A DNA stretch of 64,000 nt, taken from Siphonodentalium dalli. Its lineage: Eukaryota; Mollusca; Scaphopoda; Gadilida; Siphonodentaliidae. This document shows, one piece after another, positions 25,101 through 35,917 of this stretch (position 1 is the stretch's first letter; each line of letters begins with the position of its first letter). The DNA is taken from NCBI GenBank assembly GCA_032622095.1, contig CP136068.1, positions 158,049,465 to 158,113,464 on the forward strand, given 5' to 3'. Position numbers and translations under genes: made by a program. The notes under the pieces are model-generated. The model did no database searches. It was not told where the DNA came from and saw nothing but the letters and a program-made list of their open reading frames with translations.

Positions 25101-27104
25101 TGAACCTTTAGACGTATTAACATGACAGTGGTTTCCCACTACACCCACCTTTATAGGATCCCGGAACCTTTAGACGTATTAACACGACAGTGGTTTCTCA
25201 CTACACCCACCTTTATAGGGTCCCGGAACCTTTAGACGTATTAACATGACAGTGGTTTCCCACTACACCCACCTTTATAGGATCCCGGAACCTTTAGACG
25301 CATTAACATGACAGTGGTTTCCCACTACACTCACCATTATAGGATCCCGGAACCTTTAGACGTATTAACATGACAGTGGTTTCCCACTACACCCACCTTT
25401 ATAGGATCCCGGAACCTTTATACGTATTAACATGATATTGGTTTCCCACTACACCCGCCTTTATAGGATCCCGGAACCTTTAGACGTATTAACATGACAG
25501 TGGTTTCCCCACAACACCCACCTTTATAGGATCCCGGAACCTTTAGACGTATTAACACGACAGTGGTTTCCCACTACACCCACCTTTATAGGATCCCGGA
25601 ACCTTTAGACGTATTAACATGACAGTGGTTTCCCACTACACTCACCTTTATAGGATCCCGGAACCTTTAGACGTATTAACATGACAGTGGTTTCCCACTA
25701 CACCCACCTTTATAGGGTCCCGGAATGTTTAGACGTATTAACATGACAGTGGTTTCCCCACTACACCCACCTTTATAGGATCCCGGAACCTTTAGACGTA
25801 TTAACATGACAGTGGTTTCCCACTACACCCGCCTTTATAGGATCCCTGAACCTTTAGACGTATTAACATGACAGTGGTCTCCCACTACACCCACCTTTAT
25901 AAGATCCCGGAACCTTTAGACGTATTAACATGACAGTGGTCTCCCACTACACCCACCTTTATAGGATCCCGGAACCTTTAGACGTATTAACATGACAGTG
26001 GTTTCCCACTACACCCGCCTTAATAGGATCCAGGAACCTTTAGACGTATTAACATGACAGTGGTTTCCCACTACACCCACCTTTATAGGATCCCGGAACT
26101 TTTAGACGTATTAACATGACAGTGGTTTCCCACTACACCCACCTTTATAGGATCCAGGAACCTTTAGACGTATTAACATGACAGTGGTTTCCCACTACAC
26201 CCACCTTTATAGGATCCCGGAACCTTTAGACGTATTAACATGACAGTGGTTTCCCACTACACCCGCCTTTATAGGATCCAGGAACATTTAGACGTATTAA
26301 CATGACAGTGGTTTCCCACTACACCCACCTTTATAGGATCCCGGAACCTTTAGACGTATTAACATGACAGTGGTTTCCCCACTACACCCACCTTTATATG
26401 ATCCCTGAACCTTTAGACGTATTAACATGACAGTGGTTTCCCACTACACCCGCCTTTATAGGATCCCGGAACCTTTAGACGTATTAACATGACAGTGGTT
26501 TCCCACTACACTCACCTTTATAGGATCCCGGAACCTTTAGACGTATTAACATGACAGTGGTTTCCCACTACACCCACCTTTATAAGATCCCGGAACCTTT
26601 AGACATATTAACATGACAGTGGTTTCCCACTACTCCCACCTTTATAGGATCCCGGAACCTTTAGACGTATTAACATGACAGTGGTCTCCCACTACACCCA
26701 CCTTTATAGGATCCCGGAACCTTTAGACGTATTAACATGTAACATGTGGTTTCCCACTACACCCACCTTTATAGGACCCCGGAACCTTTAGACGTATTAA
26801 CATGACAGTGGTTTCCCACTACACTCACCATTGTAGGATCCCGGAACCTTTAGACGTATTAACATGACAGTGGTTTCCCACTACACCCACCTTTATAGGA
26901 ACCCGGAACGTTTAGACGTATTAACATGACAGTGGTTTCCCACTACACCCACCTTTATATGACCACGGAACCTTTAGACGTATTAACATGACAGTGTTCT
27001 CCCACTACACCCACCTTTATAGGATCCCGGAACCTTTAGACGTATTAACATGACAGTTGTCTCCCACTACACCCACCTTTATAGGATCCCGGAACCTTTA
27101 GACG
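16141..27104 (-). repeat. 62/63-bp minisatellite copying the exon 2 donor, about 175 units
   Basis: Each unit, read on the minus strand, contains CGTCTAAAGGTTCCGGG and ATCCTATAAAG, then GTGGGTGTAGTG, then a GAAACCACTGTCATGTTAAT segment. The first 28 bases (from CGTCTAAAGG to TATAAAG) are identical to the last 28 bases of exon 2, and GTGGGT is the start of intron 2. The array is therefore a tandem amplification of the exon-intron junction. The exon encodes VPGS here, a motif conserved in the protein family, so the exon copy is ancestral and the array derived. Length variants come from CCCAC (62) versus CCACAC or CCCCAC (63). Many units have GCGGGT instead of GTGGGT. A block from about 17050 recurs 4.80 kb downstream from about 21850. 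Repeated 21-residue frames such as MLIRLKVPGSYKGG are by-products. Confidence 0.97.
27075..27076 (-). promoter_or_regulatory. 5' splice site of intron 2, inside the first minisatellite unit
   Basis: The minus strand reads TCCTATAAAG then GTGGGTGTAG, a good donor. Cutting here leaves one base in phase with exon 3. The same site is present in most of the roughly 175 units downstream. Confidence 0.85.
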
Positions 27105-27300
27105 CGGATTATGGTTGAGAGTTGAGAAGAACGTTTCATCTGGTGTCGTGGTCTTCTCCACCCATTTAAGAAGATCTATAGCCGTTTGGTTGTGTAGGAC
27201 GTAGTCAACATAGCCCCGGCTAGCTACGATGTGTACAGCTCCCTTTGTTGGAGTTATTCCCCTTGGTGGTTTACCTCGATAATTCCATCGACCTACGTTT
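27077..27300 (-). CDS. GCNT-like glycosyltransferase, exon 2 (catalytic segment)
   Basis: 224-nt internal exon encoding residues 289-362 plus the split codons for Arg288 and Gly363. The reading includes NVGRWNYRGKPPRG, then KGAVHIVASRGYVDYVL, LLKWVEK, TPDETFFSTL and LKVPGSYK. These match the family blocks GSAYFV-SR-YV-YVL, W, SPDE-LWAT and VPGS. Glu343 in TPDE corresponds to the catalytic base Glu320 of mouse core 2 GlcNAcT-I. A sequon (NQT) is at 325. The segment before KGAVH is about 17 residues shorter than in vertebrate GCNT1. The exon has no upstream ATG of its own and is found only by homology and phase. Both its borders are formed by minisatellites: the last 28 bases belong to the 62/63-bp repeat and the acceptor is the last unit of the 30-bp repeat. 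Confidence 0.9.
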
Positions 27301-27302
27301 CT
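27301..27302 (-). promoter_or_regulatory. 3' splice site of intron 1, at the edge of the 30-bp array
   Basis: The minus strand reads GACGTTATCATTACCATTCCAG then AAACG. The region that should contain the branch point and pyrimidine tract is the terminal, slightly diverged unit of the minisatellite. The AG yields the one leading base required by exon 1. Confidence 0.8.
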
Positions 27303-30300
27303 GGAATGGTAATGATAACGTCATACACTAATGTATCGGTAATGATAAATTCACGCACTAATGCATTGGTGATGATAAATTCATGCAATAATGCATTGGT
27401 GATGATAAAGTCATGCACTGATGCATTGATGATGATAAAGTCATGCAATAATGCATTGGTGATGATAACGTCATGCAATAATGCATTGGTAATGATAAAG
27501 TCATGCACTAATGCATTGGTGATGATAAAGTCATGCACTAATGCATTGATGATGATATAGTCATGCAATAATGCATTGGTGATAATAAAGTCATGCACTA
27601 ATGCATTCATGATGATATAGTCATGCAATAATGCATTGGTGATGATAAAGTTATGCACTAATGCATTGATGATGATATAGTCATGCACTAATGCATTGGT
27701 GATGATAAAGTCATGCACTAATGTTTTGATGATGATATAGTCATGCAATAATGCATTGGTAATGAAAAAGGCATGCACCAATGCATTGGTAATGATAAAG
27801 TCATGCACTAATGCATTGATGATGATAAAGTCATGCAATAATGCATTGGTGATGATAACGTCATGCAATAATACATTGGTAATGATAAAGTCATGCACTA
27901 ATGCATTGGTGATGATAAAGTCATGCACTAATGCATTGATGATGATATAGTCATGCAATAATGCATTGGTGATGATAAAGTCATGCACCAATGCATTGGT
28001 AATGATAACGTCATGCAATAATGCATTGGTGATGATAGCGTCATGCACTAATGCATTGGTGATGATAAAGTCATGCAATAATGCATTGGTGATGATAAGG
28101 TCATGCAATAATGAATTGGTGATGATAAAGTCATGCAATAATGCATTGTTGATGATAAAGTCATGCACTAATGCATTGATGATGATAACGTCATGCTCTA
28201 ATGCATTGGTGATGATAACGTCATGCACTAATGCATTGGTGATGATAGCGTCATGCACTAATGCATTGGTGATGATAAAGTCATTCAATGATGCATTGGT
28301 GATGATAAAGTCATGCACCAATGCATTGGTGATGATAAAGTTATGCAATAATGCATTGGTGATGATAACGTTATGCACTAATGCATTGGTGATGATAAAG
28401 TTATGCACTAATGCATTGGTGATGATAAAGTCATGCAATAATACATTGGTGATGATATAGTCATGCACTTATGCATTGGTGATGATAAAGTCATGCAATA
28501 ATGCATTGGTGATGATAGCGTCATGCACTAATGCATTGGTGATGATAAAGTCATTCAATAATGCATTGGTGATGATAAAGTCATGCACCGATGCATTGGT
28601 GAAGATAAAGTTATGCAATAACGCATTGGTGATGATAACGTTATGCACTAAAGCATTGGAGATGATAACGTTATGCACTAATGCATTGGTGATGATATAG
28701 TCATGCAATAATGCATTGGTAATGATAAAGTCATGCACTAATGCATTGATGATGACAAAGTCATGCTCTAATGCATTGATGATGATATAGTCATGCAATA
28801 ATGCATTGGTAATGATAAAGTCATGCACTAATGCATTGATGATGATATTGTCATGCACTAATGCATTGTTAATGATAAAGTAATGCAATAATGCATTGGT
28901 GATGATAAAGTCATGCAATAATGCATTGGTGATGATAACGTTATGCTCTAATGCATTGGTGATGATAAAGTCACGCACAAATGCATTGGTGATGATAACG
29001 TCATGCACTAATGCAATGGTGATGACAGCGTCATGCACTAATGCATTGGTGATGTTAAAGTCACGAACCAACGCATTGGTAATGATAACGTCATGCTCTA
29101 ATGCATTGGTGATGATAACGTCATGCACTAATGCATTGGTGATGATAGCGTCATGCACTAATGCATTGGTGATGATAACGTTATGCGCTAATGCATTGGT
29201 GATGATAAAGTCATGCAATAATGCATTGGTGATGCTAAAGTCATGCACCAATGCATTGGTGATGATAAAGTTATGCAATAATGCATTGGTGATGATAACT
29301 TTATGCACTAATGCATTGGTGATGATAACGTTATGCACTTATGCATTGGTGATGATAACGTTATGAACTAATGCATTGGTGATGATAACGTCATGTACTA
29401 ATGCATTGGAGATGATAAAGTCATGCAATAATACATTGGTGATGATATAGTCATGTACTTATGCATTGGTGATGATAAAGTCATGCAATAATGCATTGGT
29501 GATGATAACGTTATGCACTAATGCATTGGTGATGATAAAGTCATGCAATAATGCATTGGTGATGATAAAGTCATGCACCAATGCATTGGTGATGATAAAG
29601 TTATGCAATAATGCATTGGTGATGATAACGTTATGCACTAATGCATTGGTGATGATAAAGTCACGAACCAACGCATTGGTAATGATAACGTTATGCACTA
29701 AAGCATTGGTGATGATAACGTTATGCACTAATGCATTGGTGATGATAACGTTATGCACTAATGCATTGGTGATGATAACGTCATGCACTAATGCATTGGT
29801 GATGATAAAGTCACGCACTAATGCATTGGTGATGATAAAGTCATGCAATAATGCATTGGTGATGATAACGTTATGCACTAATGCATTGGTGATGATAAAG
29901 TCATGAACCAATGCATTGGTAATGATAACGTCATGCACTAATGCATTGGTGATGATAAAGTCATGCAATAATGCATTGGTGATGATAAAGTCTCGCACTA
30001 ATGCATTGGTGATGATAAAGTTATGCACTAATGCATTGGTGATGATAACGTTATGCACTAATGCATTGGTGATGATAAAGTCACGAACCAACGCATTGGT
30101 AATGATAACGTTATGCACTAAAGCATTGGTGATGATAACGTTATGCACTAATGCATTGGTGATGATAACGTTATGCACTAAAGCATTGGTGATGATAACG
30201 TTATGCACTAATGCATTGGTGATGATAAAGTCATGCAATAATGCATTGGTGATGATAACGTTATGCACTAATGCATTGGTGATGATAAAGTCATGCACTA

Positions 30301-33300
30301 ATGCATTGGTGATGATAACGTCATGCACTAATGCATTGGTGATGATAAAGTCATGCAATAATGCATTGGTGATGATAACGTTATGTACTAATGCATTGGT
30401 GATGATAACGTCATGTACTTATGCATTGGTGATGATAAAGTCATGCAATAATGCATTGGTGATGATAACGTTATGCACTAATGCATTGGTGATGATAACG
30501 TCATGCACTAATGCATTGGTGATGATAACGTCATGCACTAATGCATTGGTGATGATAAAGTCATGCAATAATGCATTGGTGATGATAAAGTCATGCAATA
30601 ATGCATTGGTGATGATAAAGTCATGCAATAATGCATTGGTGATGATAAAGTCATGCACTAATGCATTGGTGATAATAATGTTAAGCAATAATGCATTGGT
30701 TATGATAAAGTCATGCACTAATGCATTGGTGATGATAACGTTATGAACTAATGCATTGGTGATGATAACGTTATGAACTAATGCATTGGTAATGATAAAG
30801 TCATGCAATAATACATTGGTGATGATATAGTCATTACTTATGCATTGGTGATGATAACGTTATGCACTAATGCATTGGTGATGATAACGTCATGCACTAA
30901 TGCATTGGTGATGATAAAGTCATGCAATAATACATTGGTGATGATATAGTCAAGTACTTATGCATTGGTGATGATAAAGTCATGCAATAATGCATTGGTG
31001 ATGATAACGTTATGCACTAATGCATTGGTGATGATAACGTCATGCACTAATGCATTGGTGATGATAAAGTCATGCAATAATACATTGGTGATGATATAGT
31101 CATGTACTTATGCATTGGTGATGATAAAGTCATGCAATAATGCATTGGTGATGATAACGTTATGCACTAATGCATTGGTGATGATATCGTCATGCACTTA
31201 TGCAGTGGTGATGATAAATTCATGCAATAATGCATTGGTGATGATAAAGTCATGCTCTAATGCATTGATGATGATATAGTCATGCAATAATGCATTGGTA
31301 ATGATAAAGTCATGCACTAATGCATTGGTGATGATAAAGTCATGCACTAATGCATTGATGATATAGTCATGCAATAATGCATTGGTAATGATAAAGTCAT
31401 GCACTAAAGCATTGATGATGATAACGTCATGCACTAATGCATTGGTGATGATAAAGTCATGCACCAATGCATTGGTGATGATAAAGTCATGCACTAATGC
31501 ATTGGTGATGATAAAGTCATGCAATAATACATTGGTGATGATATAGTCATGTACTTATGCATTGGTGATGATAAAGTCATGCAATAACGCTTTGGTGATG
31601 ATAACGTCATGCACTAATGCAGTGGTGATGATAAATTCATGCAATAATGCATTGGTGATGATAAAGTCATGCTCTAATGCATTGATGATGATATAGTCAT
31701 GCAATAATGCATTGGTAATGATAAAGTCATGCACTAATGCATTGGTGATGATAAAGTCATGCACCAATGCAGTGGTGATGATAGCGTCATGCACTAATGC
31801 ATTGGTGATGATAGCGTCATGCACTAATGCATTGGTGATGATAACGTCATGCACTAATGCATTGGTGATGATAGCGTCATGCACTAATGCATTGGTTGTG
31901 ATAAAGTCATGCAATAATGCATTGGTGATGATAATGTCATGCACCAACGCATTGGTGATTATAAAGTTATGCAATAATGCATTGGTGATTATAAAGTTAT
32001 GCAATAATGCATTGGTTATGATAACGTTATGCACTAATGCATTGGTGATTATAACGTTATGCACTAATGCATTGGTGATGAAAACGTTATGAACTAACGC
32101 ATTGGTGATGATAACGTCATGCAATAATGCATTGGTGATTATAAAGTCATGTAATAATGCATTGGGGATGATAAAGTCATGCAATAATGCATTGGGGATG
32201 ATAAAGTCATGCAATAATGCATTGGTGATGATAAAGTCATGCAATAATGCATTGGTGATGATAAAGTCATGCACCAATGCATTGGTGATGATAAAGTTAT
32301 GCAATAATGCATTGGTGATGATAACGTCATGCACTAATGCATTGGTGATGATAAAGTCATGCAATAATGCATTGGTGATGATAAAGTCATGCAATAATGC
32401 ATTGGTGATGATAAAGTCATGAAATAATGCATTGGTGATGATAACGTTATGCACTAATGCATTGGTGATGATAAAGTTATGCACTAATGCATTGGTGATG
32501 ATAAAGTCATGCACTAATGCATTGGTGATGATAAAGTCATGCACTAATGCATTGGTGATGATAACGTTATGCACTAATGCATTGGTGATGATAAAGTTAT
32601 GCAATAATGCATTGGTGATGATAAAGTTATGCAATAATGCATTGGTGATGATAAAGTCATGCAATAATGCATTGGTGATGATAAAGTCATGCAATAATGC
32701 ATTGGTGATGATAAAGTCATGCAATAATGCATTGGTGATGATAAAGTTATGCACTAATGCATTGGTGATGATAAAGTTATGCAATAATGCATTGGTGATG
32801 ATAATGTCATGCAATAATACATTGGTGATGATAACGTTATGAACCAATGCATTGGTGATGATAACGTTATGCACTAATGCATTGGTGATGATAACGTTAT
32901 GCACTAATGCATTGGTGATGATAGCGTCATGCACTAATGCATTGGTGATGATAGCGTCATGCACTAATGCATTGGTGATGATAAAGTCATTCAATAATGC
33001 ATTGGTGATGATAACGTTATGCACTAATGCATTGGTGATGATAAAGTCATTTAATAATGCATTGGTTATGATAAAGTCATGCACCAATGCATTGGTGATG
33101 ATAAAGTTATGCAATAATGCATTGGTGATGATAACGTTATGCACTAATGCATTGGTGATGATAACGTTATGCACTAATGCATTGGTGATGATAACGTTAT
33201 GCACTAATGCATTGGTGATGATAACGTCATGCAATAATACATTGGTGATGATAACGTCATGCACTAATGCAGTGGTGATGATAAAGTCATGCAATAATAC

Positions 33301-34030
33301 ATTGGTGATGATATAGTCATGCACTTATGCATTGGTGATGATAAAGTCATGCAATAATGCATTGGTGATGATAACGTCATGCACTGATGCAGTGGTGATG
33401 ATAAAGTCATGCAATAATGCATTGGTAATGATAAAGTCATGCAATAATGCATTGGTGATGACAAAGTTATGCACTAATGCATTGATGATGATATAGTCAT
33501 GCAATAATGCATTGGTAATGATAAAGTTATGCACTAATGCATTGATGATGATATTGTCATGCACTAATGCATTGTTAATGATAAAGTCATGCACCAATGC
33601 ATTGTTGATGATAAAGTTATGCAATAATGCTTTGGTGATGATAACGTTATGCACTAATGCATTGGTGATTATAACGTTATGCGCTAATGCATTGGTAATG
33701 ATAACGTTATGCACTAATGCATTGGTGATGATAGCGTCATGCTCTAATGCATTGGTGATGTTAAAGTCACGCACTAATGCATTGGTGATGATAAAGTCAT
33801 GAACCAATGCATTGGTAATGATAGCGTCATGCACTAATGCATTGGTGATGATAACGTCATGCACTAATGCATTGGTGATGATAAAGTCATGCACCAATGC
33901 ATTGGTGATGATAAAGTTATGCAATAATGCATTGGTGATGATAACGTTATGCCATAATGCATTGGTGATGATAAAGTCATGCACTAAGGCATTGTTAACG
34001 ATGACGTCACGCACTCATGCGATGGTAATG
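27303..34030. repeat. 30-bp minisatellite, about 224 units
   Basis: Unit ATGCATTGGTGATGATAAAG followed by TCATGCAATA or TCATGCACTA; common variants are AACG for AAAG, TTATG for TCATG and GCG for AAA. A few units are shortened (near 30829 and 31345). Local higher-order blocks of 120-150 bp marked by GTACTTATGC recur at 30836-31110. Because 30 is divisible by three, frames stay open on both strands for up to 589 codons (ALVHDFIITN-type and CTNALVMIKS-type decapeptides); these are not genes. The array fills most of intron 1 and its right-hand (low-coordinate) end forms the exon 2 acceptor region. Confidence 0.97.
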
Positions 34031-34040
34031 TCGGCAGTAA

Positions 34041-34394
34041 GTGGACCGCATATCTGATGATAAATTATAAGTCTGGGGTCCGTACATATGATGATAAATT
34101 ATATGTCTGGGTCCGTACATATGATGATAAATTATAAGTCTGGGGCCCGTACATCTCATGATAAATTATAAGTCTGGGGTCCGTACATCTTATGATAAAT
34201 TATAAGTCTGGGGCCCGACATCTGATGATAAATTATATGCCTGGAGCCCGCCATCTGATGATAAATTATATGTCTGGGGTCCGTACATCTCATGATAAAT
34301 TATATGTCTGGAGCCCGCCATCTGATGATAAATTATATGTCTGGGGTTCGTACATCTGATGATAAATTATATGTCTGGGGTATGTACATTTGAT
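34041..34394. repeat. 34-bp minisatellite, about 10 units
   Basis: Unit GATGATAAATTATATGTCTG followed by GGGTCCGTACATCT, moderately diverged; contiguous with the 30-bp array and inside intron 1. Confidence 0.92.
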
Positions 34395-34536
34395 AGCTCA
34401 GTCAGAGAACTTAATATTAAGAGCGTTTTCATTTTAACTATCATGAAACTCAACAATCGTTGCATGTCTTATATACATGTATTGTGATGGGTATATAGAC
34501 ACAACAGTGATTGAAGTGGTCGGTCCAGCGTATATA

Positions 34537-34666
34537 TAGCGATGGGACATAACTCTGTCTTGGAGTTTGTGATCAGCCCAGCGTAGCGAGTAGACATAAC
34601 TCTGCCTTGCAATTTGTGATCAGACAGGCATAGCGAGGGAACATAACTCTATCTTGCAGATCAGTA
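34537..34666. repeat. 47-bp tandem repeat next to the exon 1 donor, 2.8 units
   Basis: Units start TAGCGATGGGACATAACTCT (34537), TAGCGAGTAGACATAACTCT (34584) and TAGCGAGGGAACATAACTCT (34631). The last, shortened unit ends about 10 nt from the 5' splice site at 34675. It is the third tandem array in this gene that abuts a splice junction. Confidence 0.9.
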
Positions 34667-34673
34667 TATCTGT

Positions 34674-34675
34674 AC
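34674..34675 (-). promoter_or_regulatory. 5' splice site of intron 1
   Basis: The minus strand reads GGGAACAGAAACAG then GTACAG, a strong donor match. The open frame runs on for 34 more codons but loses all family similarity after this point. Confidence 0.85.
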
Positions 34676-35538
34676 CTGTTTCTGTTCCCCTCAATATCAT
34701 TAGCTCCATTATAAGCTTTGAGGATTTTCGCCAGCTCGTAATTGGTTTTCAGCGGGAATTCTTGCCCCGTCAAGTTGATGAAGTATTTCCAGTTTCTCCC
34801 GCGTTTCCATAACTCTCTCATACAAATAATCTCCGGCAACAAGACAGAAAACTTTCCCCAGATTACAGAAACCGAGCGTGGCGCTAGAAAAACGTTCTCG
34901 AAACATCCAGAAATGAATGATAATTCTGACTTGAAAGTCTTTGATGTTCTTTTCTCAACGTGAATACAGTATAAATGGTTTGGTCTGTATATAGCTCGGA
35001 GTAACCGTTCGACCTGAACAATGTCTTTGTAGACAAGCAAGGAAAACGCTATTGGCATATCCCTCTCCTCTGATGATAAGTTGTCCGTTATGTATCCCCT
35101 CGATTTAACAAAATCTGAGCACGACTGAGAATGAAGCACACGCGTAGTTGATTTGTTGATTGCTACGGTTGTTGCTTTTTCATGTTTCAGTGTATTATTC
35201 ACTAACAACATGTATGATTTCCTCGTCTCTTTCTCATCTCCCTTGAATAGCAGACGACAGTCAACGCCATTGACCTTTCGATCGGTCATTTGCAGAGCGC
35301 GGTTGACAACAGATCTACCTTCGTGTATGAACTTAAATGAATCTGGAACGTTTTTATCCTTGCGTATTTTTGCATTACCCCATGGCATTGTTGGCATCAT
35401 AAACAATAAACAAGAGCACGTGATCATGAGATATAAACAAACAAGCAGACGACACCTGTACTGTCGAATCATCTTGATTAACTGCATGAAATATGAATAT
35501 TCCATGGTCTCACGAAGAAGATCATTGGCAGCATCCAT
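34676..35538 (-). CDS. GCNT-like beta-1,6-GlcNAc-transferase, exon 1 (N-terminus)
   Basis: Encodes residues 1-287 plus two bases of codon 288 of a Golgi type II membrane enzyme expected to transfer GlcNAc from UDP-GlcNAc in beta-1,6 linkage onto mucin-type O-glycans or related acceptors. A single signal anchor (LLVCLYLMITCSCLLFMM, about 31-48) is followed by a stem with sequons at 114 and 128. The catalytic domain starts near 140: MPIAFSLLVYKD, RLLRAIYRPNHLYCIHVEK, GCFENVFLAPRSVSV, then NWKYFINLTGQEFPLKTN. These align with vertebrate FPIAYSIVVH, YCIHVD, NVF and FPIKTN. Thr257 sits where GCNT1 has its free cysteine Cys217. Two starts are possible: ATG at 35538 and ATG at 35505 (residue 12) in the much better context ACCATGG, giving 463 or 452 residues. 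A possible 5' UTR splice acceptor (CTGATTTACAG) ends at 35580. Exact acceptor specificity cannot be told. Confidence 0.9.
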
Positions 35539-35766
35539 GGACGGTGCGATATTGACGATTTACACTGCGTCATTTACATCTGTAAATCAGAATATATCGA
35601 AATAAATTCAAAACCGCGTTACCGAGAAATTAAATCTCACATCGTTAAACCAGACCAGCCTCCACAAAGAGCTAAATTAAGTTTTAAGAAGATCAAAAAG
35701 ATGTCAGAAATGTAGGCTGGTATCGATTTTAATGGATCAACCCATTAGTTGGGTCAACATAATATA

Positions 35767-35917
35767 CAGTTGTCGCCCGCGATTGAGTGAGACACGGGTA
35801 TTTGTCGCCCGCTCAAGACCTGGAATGTCACCCGAGGGCTGCCAGGCCCGTGGGTGACATTCCAGGTCGAGAGCGGCGACAAATCCCCGTGTCTCACGAA
35901 AACAAGGGTGACAACTG
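35767..35917. mobile_element. Foldback element, 151 bp
   Basis: Ends CAGTTGTCGCCC and GGGTGACAACTG are inverted repeats. Nearly the whole element folds on itself: GTGAGACACGGG with CCGTGTCTCAC, TTGTCGCCC with GGCGACAA, ACCTGGAATGTCACCC with GGGTGACATTCCAGGT. It lies 230 bp upstream of the GCNT-like start, so it may sit in its 5' UTR or promoter region. Confidence 0.85.

Larger units (their letters stand above)
8468..35538 (-). other. Gene span: GCNT-like beta-1,6-GlcNAc-transferase
   Basis: Three coding exons (35538-34676, 27300-27077, 8772-8468) form one frame of 463 codons plus TAA. Phases agree at both joints: exon 1 leaves two bases and exon 2 supplies one; exon 2 leaves one and exon 3 supplies two. 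Family cysteines fall at residues 94, 140, 191, 212, 239, 388, 397 and 429. From the second cysteine on, the gaps of 51, 21, 27, 9 and 32 equal those I recall for vertebrate GCNT1, which supports all three exons belonging to one protein. Introns of about 7.4 and 18.3 kb are mostly tandem repeat. Whether additional 5' untranslated exons exist cannot be told. Confidence 0.88.

Noticed and set aside
16141-34030. Possible CRISPR array from regular short repeats
   Set aside because: Repeats are directly adjacent without unique spacers, and the sequence is eukaryotic.
27293-34057. Very long open frames (up to 589 codons) of decapeptide repeats on both strands
   Set aside because: They are produced by a 30-bp tandem repeat whose length is a multiple of three. 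Open frames occur on both strands at once, and the region is intronic between two exons joined in phase.
34573-34675. Extension of exon 1's open frame by 34 codons beyond the donor
   Set aside because: Family similarity stops at the GT, and the extra codons read the 47-bp intronic repeat.
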